DNA of 64,000 bases. Source: Flavisolibacter tropicus. GTDB taxonomy: Bacteria; Bacteroidota; Bacteroidia; Chitinophagales; Chitinophagaceae. The notes under the pieces were generated by a model, which worked only from the letters and a program-made list of their open reading frames with translations, made no database searches and was not told the DNA's origin. The stretch spans positions 3,406,001-3,470,000 of the forward strand of contig NZ_CP011390.1 in NCBI RefSeq assembly GCF_001644645.1, written 5' to 3'. Positions 31,876 to 41,389 of the stretch are shown in pieces (position 1 is the first letter of the stretch; each line of letters opens with the position of its first letter). The translations under genes were made by a program, and so were the position numbers.

Positions 31876-34458
31876 TTACCGAAAGATCATATTTTCGCCC
31901 GACCACCAAAGCGGGTTTTGAATTATTAATTCATCCTTTGTTAGCGATACAATTTTCGCTCGCACCAATAGCCATAACAGATCTCCAGGCTGATCGGGGC
32001 TGATAGTATACGCTTGAAACTCGTTATTCAACACACCTATCGTAATCGTATTAGAACCCGTTACATCTTTTGGCTTGGTTAAATCAACACAGTTAAACAA
32101 ATCAATAGACCCGCCACAGTATATACCGCATTTACCCGTTCTGGATTCCGTAGCCACCGTTTGTCCGTCTACCAGCTGAAAGTTGAGCGTAGCCCCTGTT
32201 AGTTCATAGGCAACAAGCTTTAAGGCCGGACAATTACTATTGGTTGTATACTTCTTAATGGGCCCATTGGTCAGTTGCCATTGTTTAGACCGTAAAACGG
32301 CCATGGTGTCTAAGGGAGTAGTGGCTTTAAAGATCAATGGATTCTCTTCAATTTTCCAATCGCAGGTTGTTGATTTGATAGTGGCCCTTATTTCCTGCTC
32401 GCCCTCCTTGGGGCCTAAGGTCCACCTATAGGTATTAAAAGTGCTTCCCGATCTTACAAGGGTTATTTTGCCATCGCCCGTCCACTGAATATCAAAACGA
32501 TTTAGGGGCATGTATAAACCCTTCTGCGCCGCATCTTCCACTATTATGGATATCTCTTTATTCACCGGCTCATTGGGCTTGCCTTGAAGTACATCCTTGC
32601 TGCCTAGCGCAATAAAAGCATTTTTAGTGGTGGTACGATATATCTCTTCTGCAGATGTTGGAGGAATACCAGGGATCTTCACTAGCACATTATTCACAGA
32701 GGCGGTACAAGGTAGCTGCCACAGTATAGAGGCCATGCCATCCTTATCCGTCCGGCCTTTTGGATTTATAGCATTGTCTGGCGCAAAGGTACCGGTAGTG
32801 GTAAACCATACAAAGTGGGCAAATGGATAAGGACCTTTTACATAAGGGTAGTACTTGTCATTTTTTATAGACTTCACTTTTAATTCAACAGACTCGCCGC
32901 TGTAATAGTTGGGTTCGATAGTGGCGCCATCTGCCTTCTCCAGAAGAAAACAATTATGCGATTCCAGTTCCGCATCTAAATATTGGCATCCATCAACAGC
33001 AGCTTTGTTCGTTGCCAGATCACCTAAGTAATAGGCAAAGGGCAGACTCGCTTCAATAATTTTGAACATCTGTTTTATCCGATCATTAAAAATGGAAAAG
33101 ATCCCATTCACAAAACAACCCCTGGTGACCAATCGATCCTTGGTGAAGAATTTATTGAGCAGCTCCTCCATCAATTTAGTGTCATTAAGCGTAGCAAGCA
33201 GCTTTTCTGTGGGGATAGCACTTAAATAATCATCTATAGCACTGGAAACACAGGTGGCAATAATGCCATCTTCCTGACCCACCATTAGCTCTCCCGGGCT
33301 GGGTAAGATATTGCCATAGATCATTACAAAAAGCTCGCGATAGTTATCTTTAATGGCTATCTCGTTTTCTCTTGAATCTTCAGACGCCATCCCACTGCGC
33401 AAACGTATTTCATACTCTCCGGGTCCAAGACCTAACGCTTTCAGATCAATATCAATTTCCCTTTTCAGATCCTCGTTTGTCCGTATATAATTGATATACT
33501 TAGCGAATGCATTGGAGGTGCCGATAGTGCCGGAAACCTTAAAAGATTTTCTTAGAATACCTTCTTTTTTGTCATAAACGCCCCCTGCATAATGATAGCT
33601 CGTGCTATTTGAAATAGTTACCTTACCCCCCGTTTTAGATAAGATAAAAATGGGGTCGGCGAATACTCTTGCAGTGGTTGCTTTTTTTAACCGGTCGCTA
33701 TTATAATCTTTCAACAGCATCGTATTCATTGCTTTGTTCAATCCGGTATTACTTAGCGAAAAAAGAGGCTTGCCTGTTACCAATAACTGGTCTACTTCCT
33801 TCACGAGCGATTTCAGGTCCGCATCTGCTTTATAAAGGGCTAACAATTGGGCTTTTTCAGTAGCCTCCAGTGGTTTTAAAAAGGGATAGACCAGCAACGT
33901 GGCTAACGCTGTAGATTGTGCGTTGATCTCCAGGCTCTGGGTTTTGCCTACCACGTAACACATTAGCAAAACATCGCCTTCTTTATTGGTTACCATCACA
34001 TAATCACTGGCAATGGAGTCGGCCATCAAAAGCTCAAACGTTCCATCTGTATTGATTTTTGCGCTGTCTAAAAAAGATAGCACCGTAAGCTCACCTTTAT
34101 TGATGGTGGAACCTGCCGGCAGTTGAATTTCACCCTTTATCAATACAGTGCCTCTAGTAAACCCCGATTCTATCACCACCGCTTTGATGTCGCTATACGT
34201 TGGTCCACAATCGGGCTCTGTTACCCTGGCCCTGTAATACGTAGTTTTGGTTGGCTGCACCATATACGTGGCTACGTTGCCGCCCGGCACATCGCTCCAG
34301 GTGGTTTTATCTACAGATTGTTGCCATTGAACAGCACCGCGTACTGTACCGGCTTTCAATAAGAAAGGTTTGCTTGCTTGTGCCAATGCCGATGTGCTGC
34401 TGGTAACACTTAGTATCACCAAACCAAGGCCAAGGATGAACGGAATAATACGCTGCAT
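31876..34458 (-). CDS. large secreted protein of unknown function
   Basis: 860 aa from ATG 34458, with a signal peptide (MQRIIPFILGLGLVILSVTSSTSALAQ). Residues about 35-95 (VQWQQSVDKTTWSDVPGGN... TYYRARVTEPDCGP) are an Ig/PKD-like module common in Bacteroidota surface proteins. A carboxypeptidase-regulatory-like segment follows (TVLIKGEIQLPAGSTINKG). The middle (about 180-500) is helical and unassigned. The last 130 residues (SKQWQLTNGPIKKY... SLTKDELIIQNP) resemble lipocalin-like domains. There is no C-terminal sorting signal. It is downstream of, and 10 bases from, the T9SS-tagged gene on the same strand, so the two probably form an operon. Confidence 0.75.
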   Translation of the reverse strand: MQRIIPFILGLGLVILSVTSSTSALAQASKPFLLKAGTVRGAVQWQQSVDKTTWSDVPGGNVATYMVQPTKTTYYRARVTEPDCGPTYSDIKAVVIESGFTRGTVLIKGEIQLPAGSTINKGELTVLSFLDSAKINTDGTFELLMADSIASDYVMVTNKEGDVLLMCYVVGKTQSLEINAQSTALATLLVYPFLKPLEATEKAQLLALYKADADLKSLVKEVDQLLVTGKPLFSLSNTGLNKAMNTMLLKDYNSDRLKKATTARVFADPIFILSKTGGKVTISNSTSYHYAGGVYDKKEGILRKSFKVSGTIGTSNAFAKYINYIRTNEDLKREIDIDLKALGLGPGEYEIRLRSGMASEDSRENEIAIKDNYRELFVMIYGNILPSPGELMVGQEDGIIATCVSSAIDDYLSAIPTEKLLATLNDTKLMEELLNKFFTKDRLVTRGCFVNGIFSIFNDRIKQMFKIIEASLPFAYYLGDLATNKAAVDGCQYLDAELESHNCFLLEKADGATIEPNYYSGESVELKVKSIKNDKYYPYVKGPYPFAHFVWFTTTGTFAPDNAINPKGRTDKDGMASILWQLPCTASVNNVLVKIPGIPPTSAEEIYRTTTKNAFIALGSKDVLQGKPNEPVNKEISIIVEDAAQKGLYMPLNRFDIQWTGDGKITLVRSGSTFNTYRWTLGPKEGEQEIRATIKSTTCDWKIEENPLIFKATTPLDTMAVLRSKQWQLTNGPIKKYTTNSNCPALKLVAYELTGATLNFQLVDGQTVATESRTGKCGIYCGGSIDLFNCVDLTKPKDVTGSNTITIGVLNNEFQAYTISPDQPGDLLWLLVRAKIVSLTKDELIIQNPLWWSGENMIFR

Positions 34459-34468
34459 AGTTTTGGGA

Positions 34469-35089
34469 TTAGTAAACGAACACTTTGAAAGTAGAATTGA
34501 AGTTGTTGCCGGTTAGTTTCAATATATACATGCCTTTCAGGTAAGGGGCTAAGGATAGGCTGTGATCTAACAGCCGGTTGCCTTTTAACGTAGTCGTATA
34601 AACTTTTTTACCAGCTACATCATATAGCTCCAGGAGCAAGGTAGCGGCTGGAACGGGCCGGTCGGTGGTAAGGAATAAACGCGAGCGGGCAGGGTTGGGA
34701 AATAGCTTGAGCCCTAAAGCCGTACTTATTGGATCAATAGCCGTTGCTGCGGTTATTTTTAGGTTCACGGAAGCTGTTTTTTTACAACCCCTTCCATCAT
34801 CTACCGACAAGGTATACGTAATAGCAGCATTGACAGTCGCTGTCGGGTTTGCAATGTCGGCCCTGTCCAGCCCCGTTGTTGGCGCCCAGGAGTAGGTATA
34901 CGTACCAGACCCACCGCTGGCAGCTGCAGTGCCGCCAATCTTTACCGTGCTTCCCATTACTACAGCCGTATCCTTTCCAGCATCGGCTTGCAGTAAAGGC
35001 AATTGTTTGATGGTAAATGCTAAAGAGGATTGGGCAGCTGCCGTAAAACAAGTTAAAAAAGGAAGTAGAAAAAAGTAGATCAACCGCAT
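34469..35089 (-). CDS. PKD-like secreted protein with type IX secretion sorting domain
   Basis: 206 aa from ATG 35089. The signal peptide is MRLIYFFLLPFLTCFTAAAQ. A PKD/SprB-like repeat covers about 35-110 (ADAGKDTAVVMGSTVKIGGTA ... GGSGTYTYSWAPTTGL ... YTLSVDDGRGC). The C-terminus is a clear T9SS type A sorting domain: LKLFPNPARSRLFL, then LELYDVAGKKVYT, then LAPYLKGMYILKLTGNN ending in FKVFVY. This tag directs export through the outer membrane and surface attachment. It is the first gene of the pair with 31876-34458. Confidence 0.85.
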   Translation of the reverse strand: MRLIYFFLLPFLTCFTAAAQSSLAFTIKQLPLLQADAGKDTAVVMGSTVKIGGTAAASGGSGTYTYSWAPTTGLDRADIANPTATVNAAITYTLSVDDGRGCKKTASVNLKITAATAIDPISTALGLKLFPNPARSRLFLTTDRPVPAATLLLELYDVAGKKVYTTTLKGNRLLDHSLSLAPYLKGMYILKLTGNNFNSTFKVFVY

Positions 35090-35798
35090 GGGTGGGAAAG
35101 TTTTAGTTGTAAACTTTCACGGGAAGAGGGATTAAGCGGTCTTTGATCGAATACTTCTTAAATGTAAAAGAAATCTTTTAGAAAGTGTAGCGCTTCGGTT
35201 AGCTATTTTAGTTAGTTAGGGGTGAGGGGTGAGAAGGAAGCTGCACGCTGCACGCTAAACAGCCGAGGGAAAGGAATATTGAACAAGGAACAAGGAAGGA
35301 AGAATGAAGAAGGGAGAAGAGAATTAGCGGATTAGCTGATGTGAAGATTAGCTAATGAGGGATGACAGAGGATAGAGGACAGATGATAGGAGGGAAAAGT
35401 CAGTGTGTCAATGGTGAGTGGTGAGTAATGAGTGGTGAGTAGTGAGATGCTGAACCTTTCTCTCGGCCACTAACCGAGCAGATGGTAAAGTCCATGAACT
35501 TCATAGATGTGCCCTTCTGCTTTATGATTCCGTTTAGTACCTATTGGCCTTCTTGGCGGCTGTATGTAATGGTGGTGTAAAAAGCCCGTAGAAAGATAGC
35601 AATAAGTACCTGTGCAGTAGACGATTCCATTCAATAGCTCTTAAATATTGCATAGGCAGTATTTAAAAGCACAAAAACAATAATTATCTCCAGTAAACCC
35701 AAACCGGGCAAGGATTTTGTGCACTATTAGGTAAAGATACCTTTTCCTGTTTTGACACAAAAGGCAGCTTCATTCTTTCATTTTTAACCCAGGTTGTT
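35090..35798. repeat. gene-free stretch with mosaic
   Basis: Mosaic modules occupy about 35215-35450: gctgcacgctgcacgctaaa then cagccgaggg, gaacaaggaacaaggaagga, gattagctgatgtgaagatt, and gagtggtgagtaatgagtgg. The 350 bases before 35799 look unique and presumably contain the promoter of the membrane-protein gene. No gene is seen. Confidence 0.6.
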
Positions 35799-36233
35799 AT
35801 GGATCATGATGCTTCAAAACCCCGGTTCTACCAATCACTGATGACCGGCTTGTTTTTAGGAATGGTGGTTACACTGCTCTGTCTGATCTTCAATTACTTT
35901 TTTAGAGGCAGTACCGGCTTTGCGCTATCGGGGATCATCAATATTGCCTCTCTTACCTTCTTTACCATTCTTCTTTTTTTAATGCTGGGTGTTGTCTACT
36001 ATCAACTGCTGAAAGCCCTTCCTAAAGGAGAGCTTGTTTTTATAGTGCTTATGGTGCTACTTACAGTAGTATCCGTATGGAGGGCAGAATATGCGCATCG
36101 TACCAGTAGCGCGGTAGAGAATGCAGCATTCAGGGAGTTACTGATAGGCGACATTATCATCATGGGGGCTTGTGCAGCGTTTCTGCTTCCCTATTTGTAC
36201 CATCATAAAAAATTCCAGGACACTGTCATTTGA
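35799..36233 (+). CDS. four-span hypothetical membrane protein
   Basis: 144 aa from ATG 35799. Four hydrophobic segments are evident: LMTGLFLGMVVTLLCLIFNYFF, IINIASLTFFTILLFLMLGVVYY, LVFIVLMVLLTVVSVW and IGDIIIMGACAAFLLPYLY. The soluble parts are short. It resembles the size and layout of several small uncharacterised Bacteroidota inner-membrane families, but I cannot assign one. It stands alone. Confidence 0.7.
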   Translation: MDHDASKPRFYQSLMTGLFLGMVVTLLCLIFNYFFRGSTGFALSGIINIASLTFFTILLFLMLGVVYYQLLKALPKGELVFIVLMVLLTVVSVWRAEYAHRTSSAVENAAFRELLIGDIIIMGACAAFLLPYLYHHKKFQDTVI

Positions 36234-36305
36234 GGGAAATAGGATAACTCTTCTTTGTTGAAGTTCCTTCTTGTTGCGTGCCTGCTTCGTTGCCGTTGGT
36301 TGCCG

Positions 36306-36329
36306 TTGGTCGCCGACCAACGGTTCTGC
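36306..36329. repeat. 24-bp dispersed repeat with palindromic core, right copy
   Basis: TTGGTCGCCGACCAACGGTTCTGC is the exact reverse complement of 9765-9788. It is preceded by partial copies (cgttgccgttggttgccgtt, about 36289-36308). A weaker relative (ggcgaccagcggcaacatcg) lies near 39888. Confidence 0.75.
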
Positions 36330-36358
36330 ATAAGCGGAATTTTGCTACTTACAGCAGC

Positions 36359-37621
36359 TCAGTCTTCAATCAATTGATACACCGAAGTCCAAAAGTCGCG
36401 TGTAATAAGGGGAATATTCAGTGAATCAGGGCAACGCTGTATCATGAGTATGCCTACCAGTTGTTCTTTGGGATCTACAAACCAGGAGGTGCCAAAGGCG
36501 CCATCCCAGCCAAAGCTACCCAGCGCACTGCCAAGATCAGTGTTTGCAGTAGTAACTCCCAGCCCCAGTCCCCAGCCATGCGTATCCCAGAAATGCTCAA
36601 AGAAGGATGAAGGCATTTTTTGTTCAGGTGTCAGATGATCGCGGGTCATTAACTCCACGGAGGGTCGTGAAAGAATCTGCTCTTTTCCATAAGCCCCTTT
36701 ATGTAATAACATCAAGCCAAAGGCTGCCATATCGTCGATGGTGGAGACAAGGCCGCCTGCCCCTGCTTCAAATAAGGGTGGCTGGGACATTTGTCCGCCA
36801 GCAGCCTTATCCAGCACCATGAGTTTGCCTGTGCGCATATCCGATCCATAACAAACCGGCAGTCGCTCCATTTTTTCTTCTGGAACATAGAAGCCGGTGT
36901 CGTGCATGCCCAGGGGTTCAAAAAGACGTTCGCGCAGAAATTGACCTAACGATTGGCCGGCCACCCGGCTGATCAACACCCCTAGTATTTCCGCACTCAT
37001 GTGATAGAGCCAGCGTTCACCCGGCTGAAAGGCCAGCGGTAGCTTGCCCAACCGTTGCATAAATTCATCCGGTGTGCCGGGAAAGATCCATTTACTCAGT
37101 GGCAGGCTGGCTTCTGCCAAGGCTTTCTGTAGCGGAGAGGTGGGTGCCAGAAGAGACACTTCACCATACCCGGAACGGAAGGTAAAGAGATCGCGCACGG
37201 TTATGGGCCGCTTGGCAGGTACCGTGTCATCCAATGGACTATCAATGGTGCGTAATACTTTCCGGTTCTTTAGTTCGGGCAACCAGTCATCTACCGCATC
37301 ATCAAGCCGGATCCTACACTCTTCCACCAGTATCATAGCCGCAACGGCTGTAATTGGCTTGGTCATAGAGGCCAGCCGAAAGATCGAATTGCGCTGCATG
37401 GGCACCGCACTATCAAATGCCATCGAACCCATCACGTCTACGTATTCCTGCCCATTTCGATGCACAAGTGTTACAAGGCCTGGCGCCCAGCCATTGTCTA
37501 TATAACGCCGCATAGTAGCCTGCATACGTGCAAGCCGCCCAGCGGAGAAACCGTGGTTGCTCTTATGAACCTGGTGGCGGATCCTTTTGCTTTCTTTGTG
37601 AAGAAGATGATGTTCTTGCAT
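36359..37621 (-). CDS. serine hydrolase, class C beta-lactamase / esterase family
   Basis: 420 aa from ATG 37621. The catalytic SxxK is SMTK (85-88, within FRLASMTKPITAVAAM), and a YxN-like tyrosine lies in WLYHMSAEILGVLISR (about 205). The rest follows the EstB/PBP4-like fold: FGTSWFVDPKEQLVGILMIQ near the end and LTPEQ loops. There is no signal peptide, so a cytoplasmic esterase or peptidase-like hydrolase is more likely than a resistance enzyme. It is a single gene. The substrate cannot be read from sequence. Confidence 0.85.
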   Translation of the reverse strand: MQEHHLLHKESKRIRHQVHKSNHGFSAGRLARMQATMRRYIDNGWAPGLVTLVHRNGQEYVDVMGSMAFDSAVPMQRNSIFRLASMTKPITAVAAMILVEECRIRLDDAVDDWLPELKNRKVLRTIDSPLDDTVPAKRPITVRDLFTFRSGYGEVSLLAPTSPLQKALAEASLPLSKWIFPGTPDEFMQRLGKLPLAFQPGERWLYHMSAEILGVLISRVAGQSLGQFLRERLFEPLGMHDTGFYVPEEKMERLPVCYGSDMRTGKLMVLDKAAGGQMSQPPLFEAGAGGLVSTIDDMAAFGLMLLHKGAYGKEQILSRPSVELMTRDHLTPEQKMPSSFFEHFWDTHGWGLGLGVTTANTDLGSALGSFGWDGAFGTSWFVDPKEQLVGILMIQRCPDSLNIPLITRDFWTSVYQLIED

Positions 37622-38401
37622 AACATAGGTTTTTTTAAATTAAATCAGCCTTTATTCATACAACGCATGCCTCGTTTGACTCATTACTATAGGGCGGATA
37701 GCAACAACAATGATGGTTTATGGTTATGATAAATTTGATCAATAGGCCACCCGTATTTAGTAGTCTTCAGGAACGTCAAAGCGTCCTGTCAATTTCTCCA
37801 GGACGATCTTATAAACCACTGTTTTTATTTTATCACTGCGGGAAATGTCCTATCATAAATTACAAGGAGGTTTTTAGCATCATTGCTTTTATTATTTCCT
37901 ATTGTTGTTCATTGGCAATTTTATTCTCATGTAGATCCCTTTTCACCGGCAACCGTTGGCACCAGTATCTTTTTCATTATTTTGTTTTTATCATTTAGCG
38001 CTCCATCTTCAGAACAGTTAACATAGATGCAGACCTAGGCTAATTAGTGCAGGTGGCTTTTGATTAGGGAATAACTAAAGAGTAGGGAGAAAGTACATGT
38101 TTCCAGTGGGGCGTCTTACTATCAACAAAGTACGTTTCTATAAAGAGATTGTTATTGATTTTTATCAGGTCCCTGGCTGACTTGAGTGCTACCCGTGCGA
38201 CTCATATTGTATAGCAGAGGTCACACTCCTCTCTATACCATTTACTATAACCCTCCAATTAACAACTGCAGAAAGCTTGGTCCTCCAGCTATTCGTAGTG
38301 TTTCTAAATTATATACGACCGCTGTACAGCGTTTGCAACCAGTACTTTTCGCTTAAACATGCTGATAGAAAGAAATGAGCAACCGTAGCAAACGAATGGC
38401 A
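37622..38401. other. gene-free stretch without repeats
   Basis: 780 bases of AT-rich unique sequence between two minus-strand genes. Frames present (for example 92 codons at 37720) lack ribosome sites and family features. No mosaic, hairpin with T-run or RNA fold that I can name is seen. Confidence 0.4.
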
Positions 38402-39151
38402 TTATACCGGTACCGATGCCAGTTTTTTCTGCTCCGCTTTTACCAAGGCTACCCAGCTGCGGTTATACTTTCGCTCTATGGGTGAAAGATGTGACCATTC
38501 ACCAATCATTTCAGCAAACACGCTAGTGGCCTCCTCGATACGGTTGCTTCTTTTTAAGAACAAGCCATACTGGTAGCGGGCTTCAAAATTGCTGAAGCGG
38601 GTGTTCATTAGTTGAAACTCTTTTTCAGCCTCCGCTACCTGGCCGCACTGCTCTAAGGCCATAGCAAAAAGCAGATGCCCTTTTGAACGTGTAAACTGAG
38701 GTAAACGATAGATCTTTTTAGCTATCGGTAACACTTCTTCATAGCGTCCTTCTTTTGAATAGGCTACAATCAACTGGTACAGCACGTGTTCATTCTCCTC
38801 AAAAGCACCGGTGAGGCTAGATTCATACAGAGCAATTGCTTTTCCTGTTTGTCCAGCCGCCAGGTAGGCATCGGCCAGGGCTATGCGATTATGGAAGGTA
38901 TCCGTAAAGCGTAAGTTCTCTTCTAACTTGCGAATGCTGCCTGTAGGATTCAACACGGCTCCAAGGCCTGCGTTTTGCAACGTGCGACCTGTAAACATTT
39001 CGGTAAAGAAATAGGCAATGCAGCCCACCAGTGGCAGAAATACAATGATGTAGATCCATTTTTGCTGGTTGCCTTTACGAATACAATGAAACACACAGAG
39101 CGCCTGCAAACCCAGGGTTATGTAATAAAAATAACTATCGAAGAAGAACAT
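38402..39151 (-). CDS. membrane-anchored TPR protein
   Basis: 249 aa from ATG 39151. The N-terminus has two membrane segments (YFYYITLGLQALCVFHCI and WIYIIVFLPLVGCIAYFFTEMF), like the phospholipase-D N-terminal (PLDc_N) membrane hairpin. The rest is TPR-like helical repeats: NRIALADAYLAAGQTGKAIALYE, VLYQLIVAYSKEGRYEEVLPIA, HLLFAMALEQCGQVAEAEKEF and ARYQYGLFLKRSNRIEEATSVF. Such proteins scaffold complexes at the inner membrane. No partner gene is adjacent. Confidence 0.8.
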   Translation of the reverse strand: MFFFDSYFYYITLGLQALCVFHCIRKGNQQKWIYIIVFLPLVGCIAYFFTEMFTGRTLQNAGLGAVLNPTGSIRKLEENLRFTDTFHNRIALADAYLAAGQTGKAIALYESSLTGAFEENEHVLYQLIVAYSKEGRYEEVLPIAKKIYRLPQFTRSKGHLLFAMALEQCGQVAEAEKEFQLMNTRFSNFEARYQYGLFLKRSNRIEEATSVFAEMIGEWSHLSPIERKYNRSWVALVKAEQKKLASVPV

Positions 39152-39913
39152 AGTACTTCAGCAGCGTTTGGTTTTGAAAGAAGTAGCAATGTACAAAGAA
39201 AGTTTTTATGATCTTATCCTCTGTCTATACGTAGTGTTTCTTAAATCATACACGACCTCTGTACTCTGGTTATCATTCAGTATGACAGTCACAAGGGTAA
39301 AAAATCAAAAAAATTACCCACGTTCTCCCTATCATGTACCCAAATTGGATCTTTTTACCCTCGTTAATTACCCCCTAACTAGCCCAGCCTGTAAGCGCTA
39401 CTCAAATTATAATTCGTTGGCCTCAGCCACCTGGCTGGGGCTTTTTTATAACCGCAGATGTGAACGATTAGAGGGATTAACTGATTTATAGATTATGTGT
39501 TCTTTTGTATTGAAGGATATTCTTTTAGTCAGAGCAGGTGCCTCCTTCCCTTCGACTGTGCTCAGGGTAAACTAACTCAGGAGCAAGTTACGCCTGACAG
39601 TAAGAGGCTTTACAGCGTGTAGTCATTTCCGATTGTTGAACATTGATAATTGAGCATTGAACATTTCCTCCCATCATCCTTCTTCCTTCCTTGTTCCTTG
39701 TTCAATATTCCCTCCGTTCCTCTTTTGCTCTGTGCGAACCTTCTTCTGCGTTTATCTGCGTAATCTGTGGGCCACACATTCTCTGTGTCTCTCCCTGTTC
39801 CCCGTGTCTCTGTGGTTCCCAGCAGCGCTGGCGCTCCCCTTTAGGGGCTGGGGCATGCTGGGCCTGGTCTTTCGAACACTCGGGATTGGCGACCAGCGGC
39901 AACATCGAGGCAT
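39152..39913. repeat. gene-free stretch with hairpin and mosaic
   Basis: It holds an orphan terminator-like hairpin (39419-39447) and a cccttcgactgtgctcaggg element (39548-39567), a motif type dispersed in this phylum. An inverted-orientation mosaic follows: TTGAACATTGATAATTGAGC heptads (about 39637), ccttccttgttccttgttca (about 39685-39705), gcgtttatctgcgtaatctg and cccctttaggggctggggca (about 39836-39855). No gene is supported. Confidence 0.55.
39419..39447 (+). terminator. orphan terminator-like hairpin
   Basis: CCTCAGCCA (39421-39429) pairs with TGGCTGGGG (39432-39440, one G-U), followed by CTTTTTT. No plus-strand gene lies upstream for over 3 kb, so it may end an unannotated small RNA. 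A decayed relative lies at 29651-29700. Confidence 0.55.
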
Positions 39914-39944
39914 AAAAAAAGCAGAAACGTTATTGTTTCTGCTT
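39914..39944 (-). terminator. terminator of the initiator tRNA
   Basis: Read on the minus strand, GAAGCAGAAAC pairs with GTTTCTGCTTTTTTT around AATAAC, six bases after the tRNA 3' end. The same stem occurs at 31797-31830. Confidence 0.85.
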
Positions 39945-39949
39945 CTCTG

Positions 39950-40021
<72 letters not shown>

Positions 40022-40210
40022 ATGTGGAGTGCAAATATAGGGGAAACGTAATGTATGTGAAGATAAACTTTCGGTTTTGCTTCATTGTTTGCCACCCATG
40101 TCAACTATTGATACTTAAAAAGGAAAGGTACAAGACAGGAAAACTCCGCTTCATCCGTTGCCGACTTTAGGCCAGCCGCATTGGAAGTAATTTTACCAAA
40201 ACTATTGCCC

Positions 40211-41389
40211 ATGTTAAAGAAGGCGGCTTTCTTACTGATCTATCTAAGCGTTTTTATACCCGTACTGAAAGCGCAAACAAAACCATTGGAAGTGCTTCCT
40301 CTAAAAATGATTGGGGTACATACGCTTATTGAATTAAAGATCAATAACAGCAAGCCGCTGAAGTTTGTGTTTGATACCGGTGCAGGCGAAAGTGCGCTTA
40401 GCGAAGAGGCGGCAGAAAAGCTAGGACTGAAGAATGAAAAAATAACGAAGGCAATGGAAGGTGCGGGAGCCAGTGCTGAAACCTGGGCTTCGGAAGGCAA
40501 TCGTATTAATATTGGTAAAACAACGTTAGATAGTGTTACGTTCTGGGTTACTGATCTATCGAACCTTAATCTAAAAGGTGAAAAAGTAGATGGCATTATC
40601 GGCTATGATCTTATCAAGAACTTCACTGCTTTAATTGATATCGATAAACAGCAGATTAAACTGTACCCGGCTACTGCCTTCTCTAAAATCAGCAAAGGCA
40701 CCCCTATTGATTTTACACTGGTAGATAATATTCCTGTGTTTTATGCCACGGTAAAAACCATCAATTCGGCCCCAGTTAGTGGCCAGTTTTTCTTTGATAC
40801 AGGTGCAGGCCTGGGTGTTGTTTTACACGCTCCATTGGTAACCAAAAACGCGCTTATTGATAAGCTTCCTGTTAAAACCACTTTGAAGTTTTCGGGTTTG
40901 GGCGGCGCGTTCAAGGCTTATCAAACAACGCTTGAGTCGGTTACATTTGCCGGTTTTACGTTGAAGGATCTGCCAGGCACGCTGTCTACCGCTACCAGTG
41001 GCACAGCCGCTGATTCCATATCTGCCGGCACTATGGGAAACGATATCTTAAGCCGGTTCAATATTTTGATCTCCTACCCCCTACAAAAAATTAGCGTGGT
41101 GCCAAATAAGCGTTTTAATAACGCCTTCAACTTTAACGTATCGGGATTGAAGTTGCGGAAAGCGAAGGAAGGATACATTTTTATTGATTATGTAATGGAA
41201 CAGTCGCCTGCTGAAAAAGCGGGTTTAAAAGTGAACGACGTTATTGTTAGCATGAATGGGAATAATTCTATGTCCTTAGATGAAATGGTGTCTTTATTAT
41301 CCGTCTCTAACCGTACGATTACGATCCGGGTTAAAAATAAGGAGAACGTGGAGCGGGAGGTGTCGTTACAGACAGAGCGTTTCTATTGA
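40211..41389 (+). CDS. secreted two-domain aspartic protease with PDZ domain
   Basis: 392 aa from ATG 40211, with signal peptide MLKKAAFLLIYLSVFIPVLKAQ; upstream GTG-type starts would spoil it. Two retropepsin-like halves each carry an active-site motif: FVFDTGAGESALS (Asp about 56) and FFFDTGAGLGVVL (Asp about 196). The first half also has VDGIIGYDLIKNF. A C-terminal PDZ-like domain spans about 315-385 (IDYVMEQSPAEKAGLKVNDVIVSMNGN). One chain can therefore build a complete aspartic protease site, with PDZ for substrate or partner binding in the periplasm. It stands alone, with its own hairpin at 41638 downstream. Confidence 0.9.
   Translation: MLKKAAFLLIYLSVFIPVLKAQTKPLEVLPLKMIGVHTLIELKINNSKPLKFVFDTGAGESALSEEAAEKLGLKNEKITKAMEGAGASAETWASEGNRINIGKTTLDSVTFWVTDLSNLNLKGEKVDGIIGYDLIKNFTALIDIDKQQIKLYPATAFSKISKGTPIDFTLVDNIPVFYATVKTINSAPVSGQFFFDTGAGLGVVLHAPLVTKNALIDKLPVKTTLKFSGLGGAFKAYQTTLESVTFAGFTLKDLPGTLSTATSGTAADSISAGTMGNDILSRFNILISYPLQKISVVPNKRFNNAFNFNVSGLKLRKAKEGYIFIDYVMEQSPAEKAGLKVNDVIVSMNGNNSMSLDEMVSLLSVSNRTITIRVKNKENVEREVSLQTERFY

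Noticed and set aside
37720..37998. 92-codon plus-strand frame
   Set aside because: Hydrophobic by AT-bias only; no ribosome site, no conserved pattern.
39168..39491. 107-codon plus-strand frame
   Set aside because: It runs through the orphan terminator hairpin and has unusual composition; unlikely coding.
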